Made by a program: the position numbers and the translations under genes. The notes under the pieces are model-generated. The model worked only from the letters and a program-made list of their open reading frames with translations. It had not been told where the DNA came from and did not search any database. From CAZOOR01 sp964581505 (lineage in GTDB: Bacteria; Bacteroidota; Ignavibacteria; Kapaibacteriales; UBA2268): a stretch of DNA of 16,205 nt. The stretch lies in contig CAZOOR010000061.1 of assembly GCA_964581505.1 (NCBI GenBank), forward strand, positions 1 to 16,205. Reading direction: 5' to 3'. This document shows, piece by piece, positions 14,330-16,205 of the stretch (position 1 is the stretch's first letter; each line of letters opens with the position of its first letter).

Positions 14330-14976
14330 TGATAAGAAATATATTTAATAGCAGAAACTTATTATATGTGCTGGTACTTAGTCTTGTATTGTTGTTAATC
14401 ATACCGGACACGGCAGATGCACGCAAGGGTAGCTTTGGCGGCAGGCGGAGTGTCGGCAGGACTTTTTCGCGCAGTACAAGAACCCGAACAATGCGTTCGC
14501 CCCGTTCCACAAGTTTCGGCAGTAGGAGGACAAGGTCCTCAATGAGTAGGAACAGGACAAGTTTCGGAGGCAATAGGCTTAATTCATCGCGCGCATATAC
14601 ATCACGCTATGGTATTCCGCGTAAAGTGGTCAGCGGTAAACGTGTGAAGGGCGTTCCAAAGAACTACAAAATAATGAATTACAGAGGATATGGCAACGGC
14701 TTAACGATGAACTATTTACTTCATAGGACGCCATTGCTTTGGCATACACCTTTCCATAGTGCATTCTATTATACCCAACCGTATTATGTAAAAAATTCTG
14801 ATGGTACGGTGAGCGTCTATCCGCCCACATTCTCAATTAGCAAAGTGATTTTCACTATATTTCTGTTTGCCGCTATCCTTTTTGTTCTGAAAAGAGTGCT
14901 TAGTGCTATGCGGGGTGGCGCCGGAAGAAGACGTTATTCGCAAACTCAATACAGCTCGAAATCATCATTTACATAG
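14329..14976 (+). CDS. Small basic membrane protein with SFGG-type motif, 215 aa
   Basis: The start overlaps the previous stop by one base (TAATG); GAGGGAG (14311-14317) lies upstream. A long hydrophobic N terminus (residues 10-26) ends in PDTADA, so it is a signal peptide or anchor. Residues 32-80 are rich in R and S with repeated SFGG/SFGSRR motifs (KGSFGGRRS, STSFGSRR, RTSFGG) and no acidic residues. Then comes a Tyr/His-rich middle (RGYGNGLTMNYLLHRTPLLWHT, in two parts) and one TM segment (about 172-188, KVIFTIFLFAAILFVL), with a basic, serine-rich tail. The SFGG-Arg pattern followed by a TM recalls small membrane proteins often found beside TPM/YgcG-like genes, but I cannot name a family. 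The role is unknown. Translation is probably coupled to the duplicated-module protein before it. Confidence 0.75.
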   Translation: MIRNIFNSRNLLYVLVLSLVLLLIIPDTADARKGSFGGRRSVGRTFSRSTRTRTMRSPRSTSFGSRRTRSSMSRNRTSFGGNRLNSSRAYTSRYGIPRKVVSGKRVKGVPKNYKIMNYRGYGNGLTMNYLLHRTPLLWHTPFHSAFYYTQPYYVKNSDGTVSVYPPTFSISKVIFTIFLFAAILFVLKRVLSAMRGGAGRRRYSQTQYSSKSSFT

Positions 14977-15004
14977 AAAAGAAGCCTAAATAGTATTTAT
15001 AAAT

Positions 15005-15037
15005 AACCGCATTAAATCAATTATAGTGCGGTTTTTT
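15005..15037 (+). terminator. Terminator after the protease-kinase operon
   Basis: A 10-bp stem AACCGCATTA (15005-15014) with TAGTGCGGTT (15024-15033, one T-G pair) and a 9-nt loop is followed by T (15032-15037). It lies 28 bases after the stop of the last operon gene. Confidence 0.85.
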
Positions 15038-15424
15038 AATATAGATTATCTAAACTAAACGACAAATACTTGCATAAGATAGGTAAAATATATTAAGTAC
15101 AACACTTACGTTACATAAAGTATAAAAGTTTTAATTAATATACGTAACTATATGTATTGCAAGTGGTTACCCCCCCCATAAGTATTATTAATAAATATAT
15201 TGTTTTTTTATTTGGAATCTATTATATCATTTATTATATTGGACTAACTACTTTTGGAAAAAATAATAAAATGTCTTTCGGGGCATAAACATATATATAT
15301 AAATAGGAACTCTTTTTTAAGGATTGGAAATTTGCGGTTTTCAAATGTTGCACTATTGTGCTTTATTAAAATATGTTATTACAATAAATTCCTTTCCTTT
15401 TTCAAAATTTAAATAGGACTCATT
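15038..15424. promoter_or_regulatory. AT-rich leader of the Asp-box protein gene, with a C8 tract
   Basis: Some 390 bases without a coding frame. The DNA is strongly AT-rich apart from a run of eight C at 15170-15177. A TA-rich stretch (15291-15304) could hold a -10 box, but I see no convincing promoter pair. AGGA at 15415-15418, six bases before the ATG at 15425, is the ribosome binding site. Confidence 0.45.
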
Positions 15425-16205
15425 ATGAAAAAAGTAAGAACAATTGTAATATTAATTTTCATTGTATTTTCTAATCTATCTGCATCAAATAATTGGAAAC
15501 TTGTAGATTCTATTAATTATGAATTTGGTAGTATTATGAGATTAAAATGTTACGACAGTTTGAATTGTATGTATCTTGTGAATAAAGATAAGCTTGGGGG
15601 TTTCCATCTTGAAGGTACCACGGACGGCGGTAAAACATGGAAAAAAGTATATATGGATTCCGCATATTTTCATAATATGAAAGATTATCATTTGGTGCCT
15701 AAATTAAAAGATTTATCCTATCCCAATGATAAGTTGTGCATTGCTGTAGGTGATTCGGGGCTTGTCCTGCGTTCAACGGATAAAGGGGAGACTTGGGATG
15801 TTTTCAGAACCGATACTAATTACGAAAATTATAGTTTAAATATGTACAATGATAAAATAGGCTCAATGGCACCATTTGATAGGAAATTATTCAAAGTATA
15901 TTTTAGCACAACAACAGATGGAGGCAAGACTTGGGACACTAAACAATGGCCCAAATGGCCTAATACAAATAAATGGATAGGTTTAGGACACTTGCAATAC
16001 TTAAATGAAAATTTATTTGTTGGGCACACAATGTATAAATTTAGTAACACTGTTTTCAATAATTACTTAATATATGTTCATAATAATTGGGAGAGTTGGG
16101 ATACAGTATGGGCGCCACCATTTACAGAATTTTCAATGGTAGATGAGAACAATGTATGGATATCGGGAAATATAAAGAAATATACAAAAACAGGGAGCTA
16201 TTATT
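15425..16205 (+). CDS. Secreted Asp-box (BNR) beta-propeller protein (3' partial)
   Basis: The frame runs open from the ATG at 15425 to the window end, giving 260 full codons. A signal peptide, MKKVRTIVILIFIVFSNLSA, is present. Three Asp-box motifs of the S/T-x-D-x-G-x-T-W type are visible: TTDGGKTW (residues 65-72), STDKGETW (117-124) and TTDGGKTW (163-170). A segment IAVGDSGLVLRS precedes the second. A degenerate fourth may be NNWESW. Such proteins fold as beta-propellers; the nearest general class is YCF48-like/BNR repeat proteins, which are abundant as secreted proteins in Ignavibacteria and Kapabacteria. An enzyme such as a sialidase is possible but unsupported, as no catalytic residues are seen. 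The C terminus, which could carry a T9SS sorting domain, lies outside the window. Confidence 0.8.
   Translation, partial: MKKVRTIVILIFIVFSNLSASNNWKLVDSINYEFGSIMRLKCYDSLNCMYLVNKDKLGGFHLEGTTDGGKTWKKVYMDSAYFHNMKDYHLVPKLKDLSYPNDKLCIAVGDSGLVLRSTDKGETWDVFRTDTNYENYSLNMYNDKIGSMAPFDRKLFKVYFSTTTDGGKTWDTKQWPKWPNTNKWIGLGHLQYLNENLFVGHTMYKFSNTVFNNYLIYVHNNWESWDTVWAPPFTEFSMVDENNVWISGNIKKYTKTGSYY

Overview
The window looks like a piece of a metagenome-assembled scaffold from the Bacteroidota/Chlorobiota superphylum. An Ignavibacteria/Kapabacteria-type relative is my best guess. The reasons are AT-rich intergenic DNA, secreted 'tail-fibre-like' repeat proteins with GNVGIGT and SAxxDxxSxxKGxLIPR modules, an Asp-box (BNR) secreted protein, and several starts with AAGAG/AGGG ribosome binding sites, which classical Bacteroidia usually lack. 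This placement is inference; no rRNA or marker gene is present. A run of exactly 100 N (5623-5722) marks a scaffold gap.

Region 1 (1-8519, + strand) is a cluster of four secreted, low-complexity beta-repeat proteins. The first (1-3432) is cut at its 5' end. It has five copies of a roughly 70-residue SDKVNHSLSQG module plus two YadA-head-like (Hep_Hag) repeat blocks, and it is closed by a terminator at 3476-3513. The next three genes (3773-4996, 5048-6195 broken by the gap, 6219-8519) are tightly spaced and probably one operon. They mix modules: the middle gene has the N-terminal module of the third and the C-terminal cap of the first. The group ends at a strong hairpin (8553-8590) shared with the convergent gene that follows.

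Region 2 (8589-10094, - strand) is a single CrtI/phytoene-desaturase-like FAD oxidoreductase. A 109-bp spacer separates it from the divergent next operon.

Region 3 (10204-14976, + strand) is a five-gene run: an S41 (C-terminal-processing type) protease with PDZ domain, a five-TM membrane protein of unknown function, a soluble response-regulator/histidine-kinase fusion, an unrecognised 159-aa protein built from two copies of one module, and a small basic membrane protein whose start overlaps the preceding stop. Terminator-like DNA follows at 15005-15037. Co-transcription is inferred from spacing. A role in envelope surveillance is possible but unproven.

Region 4 (14977-16205) is a 448-bp AT-rich leader holding a C8 tract, then the 5' part of a secreted Asp-box beta-propeller protein that runs off the window.

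I found no RNA gene, CRISPR array, insertion sequence, phage structural gene or reverse transcriptase. The most interesting feature is the modular, recombination-prone surface-protein cluster in region 1.
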